DNA of 64,000 nucleotides, taken from Euphorbia lathyris (Eukaryota; Streptophyta; Magnoliopsida; Malpighiales; Euphorbiaceae). The position numbers and the translations under genes were made by a program. Within the stretch, counting starts at the first letter, position 1; each line of letters begins with the position of its first letter. Shown in pieces: positions 11,607 through 25,377 of the stretch. The stretch spans positions 22,109,501 to 22,173,500 of the forward strand of contig NC_088916.1 in assembly GCF_963576675.1 (NCBI RefSeq). The letters are read 5' to 3'. Below the pieces are notes generated by a model, which was not told the DNA's origin, did not search any database, and saw only the letters and a program-made list of their open reading frames with translations.

Positions 11607-11740
11607 AGTTATATCCCCCTGATACGAAGCTATTTCTTCGAGCAAATGCCATGTGTTCTCTATCTCCAAGAGTTGGTTTGGGCATTCTAGGCGTCACATG
11701 GTAGAGTTATATCCTCCTGATATCAGATGTCCCCCCTAGA
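11607..11740 (-). repeat. LTR family A fragment
   Basis: The text from atttcttcgagcaaatgcc to ctgatatcag matches the last part (plus sense) of the family A repeat seen at 15.76-15.85 kb and 56.8 kb, including gttctctatctccaagagtt and catggtagagttatat. Only about 130 bp remain. Confidence 0.6.
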
Positions 11741-11981
11741 TCTAATTTATCATTCTTTAAGATGAGAAAGTATTGGCTTTGGGGAGTGTTGTGTTGAAAC
11801 ACAATTTCCAAGAGTTTTTTTATTATAATAAAAATAAATTAATTAAGGAAATTAGATCCCCAAAATTATTCAAATCAAAGGAATTAAAATAAAATTGATT
11901 TAAGCTAACTATGTTTGTTAAATGTCTTAATACATAAGCTTTAGATCAATGTAAATAAAGCAGGCCTTATAAAACATAAAG

Positions 11982-12593
11982 TAGAGGTGGCAAAATGACA
12001 CACGACCCGATTACACGACACGAACACGACACGGATTTTTAGTGTTAGTGTTGAGCTTAATAGGTAATGTGTCATTTTTGGGTTGACACGAAACTGACAC
12101 GCAAATTTTTGGGTTGGGTTAGTGTTGATATGTGAACCCGAAAACGACACGAAATGACACGAATATTGAAAATTATTGTTATATTCTCTCGTATTTTTTA
12201 TGTCACTTTATTAATAAAAATAATAAAATTATAATTAATAATTACAAATATTGATTTGAATTTCCTAAATTGTTATAAACACATTACATGACCCTCTAAC
12301 ATGATATTATCGAACTTTTCGATAATTAGTGTTAATATATTAATCTAAAAATGATATAAAATGTTTAAAAACAGTAACATATCTTCTTATATTTTTAAGA
12401 GTTATTATTAATATACATGCATAACAAAATTACATGTAACCCGAAAACACGACACGAAACCGACACTAACCCGAACAGATTAACACGACTTTGACACGAA
12501 AGTTTTTGGGTTGGGTTTGGGTTTACTCTTTTTGACACGAACCCGAAATGACACGACACGAACACGACTCGAACACGATAATTGCCAGGTCTA
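11982..12593. mobile_element. hAT-type MITE with 8-bp target duplication
   Basis: ACATAAAG flanks the element exactly at 11974-11981 and 12594-12601. The ends are TAGAGGTGGCAA and, complemented from the right, TAGACCTGGCAA. The body has matching inward arrays of acacgacacgaacacgac words at both sides and an AT-rich centre. It has no coding capacity. The 8-bp duplication and ends identify hAT. Confidence 0.9.
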
Positions 12594-12769
12594 ACATAAA
12601 GGCCCAAAGACTGAACTTCTGGAACCAACAGGAGAAGCCCAAAGCTACCAAAGCCCAGAAGCAAAACAAACGGACAGCTGGCGTTGATCCTGTCACATAA
12701 CGCATTTTCCCGAACTGGCAATAAGGACAAACTACAGAAGCCATGTCTCCTCAACATCTCCCTGCACAT

Positions 12770-13305
12770 GCCTAAGTTAGAAAGTTGGCAAACTGCACGT
12801 CTGCTGATTCAGAAGCGCAGCTCAATATGATGGTTTTATCGAGCTTCTTGAGCTCTTTCTATAATGCTTCTAGCTTAGCCTCGACGACCTCATCCTTAAC
12901 CGAAAGGTTCCTTTCCTTGGATGACAGATCAAGATTCAGCCGACCAGTGATGAGTCTGTTGGTGATTGGAGTCTGGTGTCCTTCTGTTCGGGAAGGGTCG
13001 TCTTCCTTCTTTTACCCGGACTGATTTTATGGGGGATTAATCAGTATCCCTTATGTTACATGCAGGGGGAGTTTGGGACCAATGGCATCGTACTAGGGAG
13101 TCTCATTTCCCCTTGACTAGGTGTCCAGATCTTTTATTCAGCTCTCTAAATATCCATCTCATCGATGATAACAACTTCGGACGGTGTGATGTCCAGTTGA
13201 ATAGTTGGTATTTTTAGCTTTGTTCACATACCTAATGGTTTCTCGATTTTGATCACATGGACCTTAATGACTATGTAGTATTTGGTTATTCACAGTTAGA
13301 TATAT
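12770..13305 (-). pseudogene. Decayed gypsy gag-region remnant (left part)
   Basis: No open frame survives. Text such as ctaatggtttctcgatttt and the order of segments resemble the gag N-terminal region of the minus-strand gypsy element near 36.0 kb. The same relic continues after the solo LTR at 15167. This assignment is weak and rests on local similarity and position. Confidence 0.35.
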
Positions 13306-15161
13306 TGTAACATCCGTAATTTTATAGAAAGTACTTTTACAAAATAAAAGTCATAATATATATTATAATTATAATATTTTAAATTAAAATATATTAAATA
13401 TTTTTAAGTGGACCATTAATTAATTATTTATTTTATTATTATTATTCTAACTATAATTGGATAAATTTTAATTACTTAATAATAATAATAATTATTATTA
13501 TTATTATTATTATTAAAATCAAAATGAGAAGGGGGCGGGTGAAGAAAGCAGGGTTGGGAAAAAAACAGAACCTTTCATCCCTGTATGCGCAGCTTTTGCT
13601 CTTTTTCCTTTTTAATCTAATTTCGTTCATAACTCCTTATTTCGATCACTTTTTAGAACGAAAATTATACCATTAAATTCCTTGTTTTACGAGGAACATT
13701 TCAAGACCAATATTGATATTTTTTTTCCTGAGCAAAAAGTATGATGATCAGAGCGAGTATTTTCACCGGAAAAGTGTTAGATCTCCACCTTTTAGCCGAT
13801 TTTAGTTGGGAAAAGGGTATACTTTTGGACTCTCCTAATCATTGGCTACCTCGTGATAGTCTCGGTTCGCGATTCCGGCATCTCCGGCGAACTTTCGGCG
13901 GCCGACCACCGCGCTCCGGCGAATCTCCGGGGAGCCAATAATGGATCAATTAGAACCTGAATAATTTGATTAGCTTTTGGGACTAGAGGTAAACTTAATT
14001 GTTTATGTTTATATATACATATAAATATATATTTATGTGAGTATCTATTAATGTGTTGTCATATGATAATTAAATGCATGTTGAATGATAAATGTTGAGT
14101 ATTTGATTATCATTTGATTGGTACTTTATTTATATAAACAGTGATTTGATATCGGAGTTTCAAATGTTCTTTGTATGGGTGGATTTATCAATATAATGTT
14201 TTGTTTCTTTTGAAATCGTGTTACGCATGTATTTACCTAGTGAGGTAATTAACCGTGAAATTATACCATGGTAGAACGGGAATGAATTTGAGTTCAGAAG
14301 ATTAAGAATTATAGAATTGTGTTGGTTTATATCTGAGTTAGTACAAAACATAAATAGTTAGCTTGGGTGAGTATATTCAATGGTCTGGAGGTTTGTTGAT
14401 ACTGTGATCACAGACACCTGGGTAGGGTGTTATTAAACTTATACTGTGTCCTGAAACTGGGGGCGATAGCAGTACCATATTATTGAGATAATCATTATGA
14501 GGTTGAAAGGGTACGTATATCGTACACCTACGTTGGAATATTGTTAACCATGAGACCATTGAGTATATTTCACTTGGGTCTAGCTGGGCCCTTAAAAAAA
14601 TAAAGATAATAAATTATAATTTGGTGTTTGAAGTGAATTGAGTCATATACGAGATTATATGTTTATATTATGTTTTTGATGGTTTGATTGTTTAATTGTT
14701 TGATTAATTAAATGTAAGATGCATGAAATTAATTGTACATATATGTATATACATTTTTATGTATATAAATATAGGTAATTATGTTTATTGAGTAGGCAGC
14801 TCACCCCTTGCCATGTTGAAATTTTCAGGCTAGGTTCAGAGGTTCTCCTATTTGCTAGATTTTCAGGTTTACCCTACATTCAGGTTGGCCAACACAAGTG
14901 TCTCAATCCCATTAGCAATTTCATACACATTCATTATGATTTATTATATTATTGGTTTGGTTTGGTTTAATTGCCTATATTTAAGTGAATATTATTGACG
15001 GGTTAAAATATTTGATTGGTTATTTAGTCCTTCGGTTATGAGATTTTGGATAGAGGAAATAAATGAGGGAACTTAATGTAGTTATGTTGGTGTTGACGTC
15101 TAATTAAGACAATTGATTGGTTTCCTGTGTGTTTTCAATGTGACCCGGAACGGGGGTTACA
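13306..15161. mobile_element. 1.86-kb solo LTR, gypsy-type, TATAT duplication
   Basis: The unit begins TGTAACATCCG and ends CGGGGGTTACA, so it has the TG...CA and short inverted ends of an LTR. It is flanked by TATAT at 13301-13305 and 15162-15166. No internal domain or second LTR is present, so it is a solo LTR left by recombination between the two LTRs of an element. TGTAAC ends and a caccccttgcc-like internal segment resemble Tekay/Del chromovirus LTRs; this lineage call is from memory of the family and unverified. A 67-codon open frame inside is not a gene. Confidence 0.85.
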
Positions 15162-15166
15162 TATAT

Positions 15167-15461
15167 GCTTATTAAAACCATAGGGTGGAGATTCAAACCA
15201 TCCTAAGATTTTGATTTAATAAGTCTAGATCTAATGGTGAATGACCAAATTCATTTTGTCATTAAGGTCCATGTGAACATGGCTAGACGGTTTCTTTTGT
15301 TATCTCGAGTTTCTCTTTCACTTCGGCCATTTGAATGGCGTGCTCTTATCTCATGATGCTGACGACTTCGTGGACAGATCTAAGGTCTTATTCCAGACAT
15401 CGGAAGATTGCGCCCAAAAACCTTTGCTGTTGGGGATCTACAACTTTTGTTCCTTCCACTC
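15167..15461 (-). pseudogene. Decayed gypsy gag N-terminal remnant
   Basis: Segments such as ctttcacttcggccatttgaatggcgtg, catgatgctgacgacttcgtgg and cggaagattgcgccc parallel 36.02-36.14 kb, where they encode gag residues on the minus strand. It is full of stops. It joins the family A LTR at 15462, matching the gag/LTR order of the 36-kb element. Confidence 0.55.
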
Positions 15462-15851
15462 ACTCTGATGCCTAAGTCAGTTTATGAAAGGATTAGAGGA
15501 TGATCACAATCAGTAAATAAAAGTTGTAATATAAGCTTAATAGAATAGTTTGTCTCCCTTGAGCCGAGCTTACTCTATTTACATTAACGTCGAGCTTTAG
15601 AAGATGGTTATGAGTTGAGGAGCAAAATAGGACATGTGTCTCCTATTGATAGTAGGAAGTGCGCATATATATCTCTCAAGCCCACTAGGCTCGTGATTCT
15701 TGGGATCAGACTAGGTCTAGTAAGACTTTCCGAATCAAGCTTCAAAATACATAGTCTATTTCTCGATGAGATGCCACATGTTCTCTATCTCCAAGAGTTG
15801 GATCGGGCCTTTTAGGTGCCATGTGGTAGAGTTATATTTACATGATATTAC
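15462..15851 (-). repeat. LTR family A copy, partial
   Basis: The text from tgatgcctaagtcagtttatgaaagg to ggtagagttatatttacatgatatta follows copy 1 (80-523) step by step. The outer 80 bp of the plus-sense start are missing. It lies next to a gag remnant and so is a true LTR relic. Confidence 0.65.
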
Positions 15852-16329
15852 TTACATATTGACAAAACATAACACCCCCGCAACACATATTTCCCTGAAT
15901 TGAAACCATAAATCATATGATGAACATTTTATGTTTTTTACTAATTTGACAATTTATGAACTAAATTGATATTTAAGTTCATTTTACACAGTAGCAATTC
16001 AATTTTGGAGTCTGCTTTTTTTGTTAATATGTAAATGCAATTTAAAAAAATAGAAATACTCTTTACTGTTATCAGAACTTAACAGTATAATTTCAAATAC
16101 TTTATTTTGTAAAAAAAACATACTACATACCTTTATTTGCAAACTTTTGAACAACATACCTTTTTACTACAAGAATTTTTTTATACTTTATCCAAAATTA
16201 AAAGTATCTAGTCTAAAAATGATAACATCTTTAATTTTTTTTATAAATACAACACTAATTTCTTAAAAAAATTATAAAATTTTTACTTTTTTATTTTAAG
16301 TTTTAAATTTATAAAATATTTTTATATAG
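15852..16329. other. AT-rich spacer
   Basis: The stretch is strongly AT-rich with poly(A) and poly(T) runs. I see no gene or defined repeat. Confidence 0.5.
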
Positions 16330-18290
16330 AATCATCAATCGTTTGGCGAGTTGGAAGGGCGCCTCACTTTCAATGGTAGGGAGGCTAGTTCTCATTAATA
16401 CAGTGATTAGCTCTTCTCTACTTCACTCATTTGCCATTTATAAATGGCCCTCAGCTCTCCTTCATAAAATCACTAAGGCCATGAGGAACTTTCTTTGGAC
16501 TGGTAATATCAACATCAAAAATTAGTGACTGTTTCTTGGAAAAACTGTTGCTTTCCGAAAGCTGAAGGTGGTTTGGGTGTCCGTAATTTACGTCAATTTA
16601 ATGAAGCCATGCTTCATAAGCTGAGCTGGAAAATACTTCAAGATTCTTCATTAGTTCCTAAGCTTTTACGGGCTAAATTCCTCCGGAACAATCATTTACC
16701 AAAACGTTATTGTGCATCCTCTATATGGGCTTTGGTTTCTAGTAGCCTGAAATTTGTTATCCACCATTCCTTTTGGATTATTGGGCGAGCATCAAAGCTG
16801 TGTTTTTGGACTGATCGCTGGATTGTCCTTCGGTTGCTGAGCATTTGAATGTACCAGAATCTCAGCTGCACCGCCTAAATGAGCCTTTATCCAAATTTTT
16901 TTTTATCAGATACCGGTTGGTCTGAATTTCTGCATGTCCCCTCTGCTATTACGGATTCTATTCACGCAGTCTCTCTCGGGGATATTGAAGAGGACCTCTG
17001 TTCTTAGCAGTTGGGTACTTCTATCAATTTCTCTATCAAAGAGTGTTATAATAACATTCGCTCTTCTAAACCTCATTCCGAGTGGGCTTCTTTTATTTGG
17101 AAGGAATTTCTTCCCCCATCACGGTCGATCACAACTTGGAAGGCAATAATGGGGCGCCTTCCAACTACTGATCTTCTTCAACAGAGGGGAATCGCCATGG
17201 CTTCTCGGTGCGCACTTTGCCTTGATGATGTTGAAAGCCACTGCCATTTATTTGTATCATGTCCATTTGCAAAGGCTATTTGGCAAGCTCTTACTGGCAT
17301 TTTTCAAACAAGGCTTGATGTCTCTTCCACTCTTTTAGCCGTCATTAATTCTGCTACAGCTGCAGATTTTAGTACGCAGTTATTCACCCTTTGGCAGAGT
17401 GCCATTAATACTGTCGTTTGGTTTATTTGGTACATGCGTAATGAATGCATTTTCAATGACTCTCAACCTCAAATCAGCACTGCTCTTCGACTCATTTGGC
17501 AAGCTATTAGAGCTGTGGGAGGTTTTAAGATCGGGACGATAGCGAATTCATGGAGAGATAGACATGTCTTGAATCTCTTCTCTATTCCAGGGATTCTGCG
17601 ATGGCCTTGGAAGGTCTGCTATGTAGTTTGGCAACCCCCTCCCCTAATTGGTTCAAGGTTAACACGGATGGAGCAGCCTCGGGGGATCCAGTTAGGGCTG
17701 GGTCTGGGGGGATTTTTCGTAATTGTCATGTGTATCCGTTGGCTTGCTTTGCTCTTTCATTGGGTTCGAAAGCGGCATTTTTCGCTGAATTACAAGCAGC
17801 TATTATGCTATTCTAAAAGCGGATGAGTTCAATTGGTTTCCCCTATGGATTGAAAGCGATTCTACATATGTGGTTCGCCTAGTTCACTCTCTCTCCAGGA
17901 TAGTCCCGTAGGAATTACTGAAGGACTGGCTCACTTGTTTACACATTCTCAACAGACGCGAATTTCGGATCTCTCTTATTTATAAGGAAGGAAACGCCAC
18001 TGCGGATAGACTTTCTACTTTTGCAGTCACTATCACCAAAAATACTTGGTGGTCATCATTTCCTCCTTTTTGCTCCTCATTGGTTTATAAGGATTTTAAT
18101 CATACTGTTTGTTCTCGGTTGATTCGGTAGTTGGTTTTCTGTGTTCTTTATTCCTCTCATGTAAACTCTGAATTTTACTGTTTTTTTTATTGATTTATAA
18201 TATTTGGTTCCTTATTCTTGGCTTGCCTTGGGTCTTTACCGTTGGTTTGTCTTGGCTTGGTCAACCCGCCTTTACTTAAAAAAAATATAT
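16330..18290 (+). mobile_element. 5'-truncated L1-type LINE
   Basis: The element carries the C-terminal part of ORF2, broken by stops and frameshifts. The RT thumb region is at 16340-16850 (NRLASWKGASLSMVGRLVLI, then SWKNCCFPKAEGGLGVRNL). The zf-RVT zinc domain is at 17090-17300 (WKAIMGRLPTTDLL, RCALCLDDVESHCHLFVSC). An RNase H domain is at 17640-17820 (WFKVNTDGAASGDP, GSGGIFRN, AFFAELQAAI) and continues out of frame to about 18130. The 3' end is an A-rich tail near 18277-18290. The endonuclease, most of the RT palm and ORF1 are absent, the usual result of aborted target-primed reverse transcription. No clear target duplication was found. Confidence 0.88.
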
Positions 18291-19843
18291 ATACTCAAAT
18301 GCAGCTTCATGCCCCTTCCTTAATAAGTGACTTAGGTTCACACAAACCTAGAATTAAGGCTAATACGAGAGTTCAAATAATTAGTATTAAAAAAATACTT
18401 ACTTTTAAAGACCCTCGCACACAACAGTTAAGGATATTTAATCATTTACTTGCTTCGTCACCATAGCCAAATTAAAAACATCAAAAGCTTGAGTGTTCGT
18501 GTAATGAATACCGAACCTAAACATTCTTTAAAACATCAAGACCAAAGTGTTAAGAAAGCATATTAGATTCGGGCATTCACCGCATTCTCTCATTTTGCCA
18601 ACACTAAAGGCACCTTCTCTCTCCTAATACTGAACTTTTTTTAATCAGAATAAAACAATCATATCGTTATGGAGAGTGAAGCCATAATTGATTTGAATGT
18701 CAAACTTTACTCTCATACCATCTACATCCATCTTTGTACTCTTATGAACCTCCCTTTATCATCAAACAATGTATCAACTGATTATGAAAAGTCAAATCAC
18801 CTAAAACTCGAAAGTTACCAAAACATGTCTTACTAAACATGCTCAATTGCTCTTAAATCAATTTTGATTTATTTTGCCAAAAACACGCATATCACTGTCA
18901 ATTTTGTACAATTGTATTCCCATATTCACCAAGCGAAAAATATGGATCCCAACTCAAACAAAATTAGCAAAAAAAAATCAATTTAATATAAGTTTAAATG
19001 AAAAAAACAATTTCACCGTCTTTCACACAATTTCAACCAATTTCATTGACTTTCAATTAATTCAATGACTTGCAAATTTGATAAAAAGACAACCAAAAAT
19101 AGTAAAATTAATAAACTACACAATGTATATCATAAAAACATTAAAAACAACTATAAACAAATTAAAAAAAAAGTTAAAAATAAATAAAATGTAATTTCAC
19201 CTAAATACATTACTTGAGAAATTGAGTACAATTAGATACAACCAAACAAAAACAAACATACCTCCAATTTACAATTCTACATAATTTCTTCCTATCACCT
19301 TTACCAGAATATTTAATTAGTGATTTTTTTTTTTTGGTGTTTTCTTCTATTGATCTTCGTAATATCCTTCTTCTCATTGCATGCAACTTCTTCACTAATT
19401 ATTTCTTCTGCTTCTTCACAAAACCACCACCCTTATAATTTTTTCCTCTTTCCATCAATAAAAAGAGGTAAAGGAATATTCAAATCTCTCATCATATCAA
19501 CCAAAGATTCAAATTAAATTTCTTACTACTCTTAGACCTTGTTCTTTTTAATTGAAATTAAAATAAATTAACTGAACTGAAATTAAATTAACTGAAACTT
19601 AACTGAACTGAACTAAATGTTATAAAACGAAATTCATATGAAAATGACAAAAAAAATATATGAGGAAAGCAACATCCAAGCGTATGAATGTCAAACACTA
19701 AAGATAATAATTAATCAAAAGCGATGAAAAAAACAGTAAATAAGAAATAAAGTTTTTAAAAAGACATATGTAAAATTAAGGAAATTACACATTGAAATTT
19801 AACTTTTAATTAAAAAAAATTCATGGCCGATCTAATGCAATAG
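18291..19843. other. AT-rich spacer, no gene recognised
   Basis: The stretch is A-rich on the plus strand with short open frames of biased composition only. A weak ttaactgaactgaa tandem occurs near 19560-19615. I find no splice-consistent coding potential. Confidence 0.5.
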
Positions 19844-20099
19844 ACCAATGATCGTTTTTTTTTTTTGAAAAGGAATGGACTTTATTAATAATGATCAAGA
19901 GACAAAGCATTACAAGCAAACTGGGGAGGGATTGACACCCATTCCCCTTGATCAGTCACTGAACTTACAACTCGTGCAAAGCAATGAGCAACTAAATTCG
20001 CTGAACGACGAACAAACAAAATTGAGGGAGCACCTATGTCCTTCAGAAGATTTTGATAGTCACCAATTACCAGCTTCAGGGTCGAATTGCCACTAGTAT

Positions 20100-23000
20100 C
20101 TGTGAGTCCGATTCGAGCACCACGTTATTCCAACCTTTTGTCTCAATCCAGCTAAGAGCTTCTCGACAAGATAAGGCTTCGATGAGATGTGGATCCAACT
20201 GACAGTTCAGCTCCCCATTTGCAGCAGCGAGGAACGAACCTTTGTAGTCCCGGATAATAAAACCGTAGCCACCCCGTCCTATTCTGTTAAAGACTGCACC
20301 ATCGAAGTTAAGTTTGAGTACACCCTCTGGTGGACAGGACCAGTGAGTCGAGCCAGGCCGAGTCCATTTGTAACGACCCGGTCCGGAGTGGGTGGCGTCG
20401 GGGTAGGAAGGCCTAAGTAAGGAGCGGCCCTAAGGGATGGCGATGGGGGCAGGAATGAACCGAATCCCACATCGAAAATGGAGAGGGAGTGATTGGGGCT
20501 TATTAGTAAGATGTGAATTCAATACATGTAGACGCGTTTTAAAGCCGTGAGGCCCAATGTGTTGGAATTGGGCTAGAGCGGACAATATCTACATGGTATT
20601 GGACCAGGGTGTTACACCATTGGTTTTGAAATGAGAAGACTGTCTGGGCAGATTGCCACTGCGAGAGTAGAGTCATACTCTTACCGAAAATAATATCGGT
20701 TTGTACCTTATTGTGATTCCACAACTCATCGTTACGATCAAGCCATATCGCCCAACAGACAACTACAATCTGTTCAAGGATCAGAACTACTTGCACCCTG
20801 ACCATATCAGCCTAGAACTCCTGAATAGACCCGTAACGAGCACTAATATCTCCAATAGCTGAGAAATTCCAAACCTACCGTGCACTAGGACACGAAAACA
20901 ATGCATGGAAGGCTAATTCTTCGTGGAATTGATAGCAAGGGAAGTGAGCATTAATGGGGATATGACGCCTGGTTAGTGCACTTCTTGATGGAAGACAGCC
21001 CGAGATGGCTCGCCACATGAAATTTTGTACCTTGGGCGGAACCTGTAGTTTCCAGAGAGATTTCTAGTTGATACTCGAATTGGAAGTATTTCCCCTCCCA
21101 TCTCTTTCTATCAGCAGTCTATATGCAGACTTCACCGAGAATCTACTGGATGTCGTCCCAGGCCAACCCCATGAATCCAAAACATCCCAGAAACTAAACT
21201 GCACTCGGTGGATCAGTTCTGCATCCCTATCAGTAAATAAGCCATGTATCAAAGGCAAGTCCCAGCCCATAACTGTATCAGAATGGAGCTCCTGCACAAA
21301 GGTGCAATCCACCCCCTCTGGCCGACTACTTTCAGCACACGGGTAGGCATCAGGCAACCACGGGTCCTCCCAGATGTTGATATCAGCCCCATTACCCACG
21401 ACTCTCCTTGCATTGGACGCGATCAGCGAATGGGACTCCATGATGCTACGCCAAATGAAGCTTGGGTTACTGCCAAGTGCCGCTTCCATGAAACATGAGT
21501 TTGGATAATAGCGGGCCTTGTAGACCCGTGCGACAAGCGTCTCCGGACAAGAAAGAAGCTTCCACCCTTGTTTTGCAATTAGGGCGAGGTTAAACAAGTG
21601 CATACGTCTGAAACCTATACCCCCTTTCGCCTTAGGGGTGCATAGCTTGTCTCAAGCTTTCTAGTGGATACCTTTTGCGTTTAGACCCATCGAACCCCAC
21701 CAGAAGGAATTCATCATCCGTTCCAGCTTATCACACAAGGGTAAGAGAAATAAGCTCATGGCATATGCTGGCAGTGCCTGAATGACTATTTTCAAAAGAA
21801 TCTCCTTGCCTGCACGAGACAAGAATTTAGATTTCCAACTATTCAAGCGAGATTGGATTCTCTCACTAACATAACGGAAGATTTGCCTCTTATTTCTACC
21901 CACTAGGGATGGGAGACCTAAATATTTGCCTAGATAAGCAAGTATAGGAATATTAAGGAGAGAACTCAATCGATTGCACACTGATTGATGACAATTCCTG
22001 CTAAAGGAGATGGAGGATTTGTTAAAGTTAACCTTCTGACCCGAAGCTTCCTCATACTAGGAAATAAGAGCTTGATAGCATTACCCTCTTCAATGGTAGC
22101 CCGAAAAAAGAGATAGCTGTCATCTGCAAAAAAACAGGTGGGAAATAGGGGGAGCTGAACGTGCAACATGGCAACCATGGATCAAACCCGCAGACTCTAG
22201 CTGGGATAGGGACGCCGAAAGACCTTCCACACAAATTAAGAAGAGGTAAGGGGAAATTGGGTCACCTTGTCGAAGACCACGACTTGGGAAAATCGGGCCA
22301 ATTGTATGATCTCCGCTGATAACATGATAAGAGGCTTTCGTGACACACTGCATTACCAAATCCATCCATCTGTCAGCAAAACCCAGCTTCTTCATCATAG
22401 CCCGAAGAAATTTCCATTCCACCCTATCATATGCCTTGGCCATGTCAAGCTTCAGAGAAGCATATCCCACCTGACCCTGAGTTTTCCTATTCAAGTAGTG
22501 ATTCACCTCAAATGCAAGCATAGTATTATCAATGATCGACCGACCAGGAATGAAGGCACTTTGTGTTGGAGAGATAATAAGGTGTAATACCATCTTCAGG
22601 CGGTTGGCAATAACTTTGGATAAAATTTTATAGATAACATTGCACAGCGCAATTGGTCTTAAATCCGCCACAATTTCGGGTTTATCTTTCTTAGGAATAA
22701 GAACCAGATCGGTACTATGAATATCCTCAGGAAACTGACCTGAATTAAACCAAAGCAAGCATAACGTAACCACATCCGGTCCTACAAGGTCCCAGTAGTG
22801 CTGATAGAATCAGGGATTGAAACTGTCAGGGCCCAGGCTTTTGTCTGGATGCATAGAGAATACAACCCTTTTTATTTCTACTGCCGTGAAAGCCCAAAGA
22901 AGATCTCCATTAACCTCATCAGAGATGCGTGCTTGGACACTACTGGTAATTGACCCAGGTGCACATCTAGAGGAAGAGAAAATATCAGAGTAATAGTCAT

Positions 23001-24060
23001 AGATAAGAGACGAAAGGCCCAAAGACCAATCGATCCACGTAACCGAATTGTCTTTAAACCGGACTAGCACATTCTTCTTTCGTCTGCCTATTGCTACTGA
23101 GTGAAAATATTTGGAATTAAGGTCCCCAGCTTGAAGCCACAACTTTTTACTTCTCTGTTTCTAATAAATCTCTTGTTGAAAAAGAATGGCATCCAGTTTC
23201 TCCCTAGCCTCCAAGAACTCGGTCTGGCTCTCATCATCTCTACACGATTTTAATCTATTAACAGACCTGCGTAATTCTGATATCTGCCTCCAGAATCCCT
23301 CTCGAACCTTACGACCCTAGGCCGTTAAAACCTCATGGAAATTCGCTTGGCGAACAAGAACGTCGACCCGCTCTCCCTCCTTCCAATCATTTCGCACACT
23401 AACACGACAATAGGACTCGGAAAGCCATGAATTTTCAAACCTAAATCTGCGGTAAGGGGCAGGCAGCCTGATCGTCAAAGTGAGAAACAGAGCTGAATGA
23501 TAACTACTATACGTGTCCTCATTTAACACCGAAGCCTGCGGGAAAAGTGATAGCCACCCCGATGAAGCTAAGCAACAATCAAGTTTTTCTTCAATACATA
23601 AACTGGATCCCCTGCTTTTCTCCCAGGTGAACTAATAACCAAACATCTGAACCTCAGACAAGCCACAAAAGGATAGTGCATTGCGAAACCCGTGAATCAA
23701 TGGTGTCGGATAACGGTTACCCCCTCTTTTTTCAAACTGGTTCAACAAATCATTGAAGTCCTCGATAACCACCCAAAGTAAGTGTGATAAAGTGATGAGG
23801 GATTTAAGTAAATGCCATGATTCGGGCCGCTCAGGAAAGCCATAAAAACCGGTTAATCGATACTCCGACAAACCCAACAAAGAAATTTTTAGATCAATAT
23901 GATTAGCATTAAAACTAAGTAATTGGACTGAATCTGTAATTTTCCATAACAAAGCAATACCACCTCCACAATTCATAGGGCCCACAAAGAATAAACACGA
24001 ATAAGAAATTTTCTTTTTTATTACTTCCACTTTCCCGCGATTACATTTAACTTCCATCAA
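20100..24060 (-). pseudogene. LINE ORF2: endonuclease, RT, zf-RVT, RNase H, broken
   Basis: In minus order: APE-type endonuclease piece at 24060-23632 (MNCGGGIALLWK, LLWVVIEDFNDLL); linker at 23529-22810 (WLQAGDLNSKYFH, DKSLGPDSFNP); RT palm at 22773-22120 (LVLIPKKDKP, LRPIALCNVIYKILSKVIANRL, AFIPGRSI, KLDMAKAYDRVEW, GLRQGDPISPYLF); YADD-like box seen as FFADDSYLFF near 22150-22120; thumb at 21981-21661; zf-RVT region at 21603-20540; and RNase H at 20470-20080. Several stops and frame changes separate these blocks. The first catalytic Asp of the RT (KLDMAKAYD) and the ADD pair are still readable. The endonuclease has lost part of its N-terminus. Confidence 0.88.
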
Positions 24061-24149
24061 AAAAATGAAATCCGGTTTAAGCTGGGAAACAAGCTCTACT
24101 AACTGTCGAACTGTACGGGTGTTCTCGAGGCCCCTACAGTTCTATGATA

Positions 24150-25377
24150 AGACGCTCATGTCCCTAGGCGGGCCTGCTCAGCAGCACCCGCGTTATCTAT
24201 CTTAGAGATGTTATCGCCACACATTGACACCTTTGTCTCACAAAACTGATTCTTCCCAGCAGACAACTCAGTTCTCTGACGTTTCACTTCAACTATTTTA
24301 ATTCCCCCATGCTCTATCTCCGAGACTAGGGACTGGGTAGCCCCTTTGTAACTAGTAAAACCAGAGCATAGAGTCGGTGGTCCGTCCGTGGTAGCACCCG
24401 CCTTAGAGGCACTGAGCTGAGCTATCTTCGGAATTTGGAAGGTAGAAGTTGATGAGTGTCCCCCCATCTTGTTCGAGATGTCCACTCGCATTGTGGAAGG
24501 AGATTTCTGAGCTGGGTTAAGGAGGAGGTATCGAGACTGAGGTTGATTGTTCCCCCGACGATTCAGGGCCCTCATCCAGGGGCCATATACTTTCTCAACA
24601 TTATTTAGATCAGAGACATCTAAGAGGGATGGACAGAACTTGTCAGCGTGACCAATACGACCACAATAGAAGCAAAAGGTCGGTAATCTTTCATACTTGA
24701 ACTGCACCCAAGACACTTCCCCCCCCCCCCCCCCCCACTTTGCTGATCTTCATCTTCCTCTTTAGAGGTTGCAAAACATTCATCAACACACGGATATGGA
24801 GGTAAGTTTTGTTGCCACCCGAGAAGTTGTTTGGATCGACTTCCACAAACAGACCCAGAAAATTGCCTATTGATTTGGCCACAATCTCAGACATGAAGCC
24901 AGCAGGCAGATCATAAACCTGGACCTAGAACTCGGTATCAGAAATCAGGACCTCCTTCGGGTTGGAACCTTCCTCATAACGCTGGAGAATTAACAGGTGT
25001 TGTTCGAAGGTCCACAGACCTCCCTTCAAAACTCTATCTCTTTCAAGGGGGTGGTAAAACTCAAAACGGAACAGGTTCGGCCTAAGATCTTCTATGTATA
25101 GACCCTTGGACGACATCCAGATTTCAGCCATCGTATTCTTCATAAACGGTATCTTCACTGCCCGATCGGTAAGAAAGGACCTAATGAGACTGCAGGTCGG
25201 ATACCGAATCACCGGAGCGATCGCGTCTGCTTGGAGCACTAGGACAACAACTTGCTCAGATTCAAGGGTGATTTGCTCGCAAAGTTCCGTGATTGTGTCC
25301 ATGTTGCGATGACGGCAGTCGGCGGGGAACGGCGAATCACAATAGGGTTTAGGGTGGCGGCAGCTGAGACTCCTCAA
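24150..25377 (-). pseudogene. LINE ORF1: DUF4283 plus CCHC knuckle, broken
   Basis: 25377-24925 gives a DUF4283 nucleic-acid-binding domain (LIRSFLTDRAVKIPFMKN, RDRVLKGGLWTFEQHLLIL). A break follows near 24925 at a TAG. 24894-24700 continues it, and 24716-24156 carries the zinc knuckle FCFYCGRIGHADKFC with spacing CX2CX4HX4C. A run of 18 C at 24719-24736 (Gly codons on the sense strand) separates the last two frames and probably marks a slippage frameshift. ORF1 proteins of L1 elements bind the element RNA. Confidence 0.8.
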
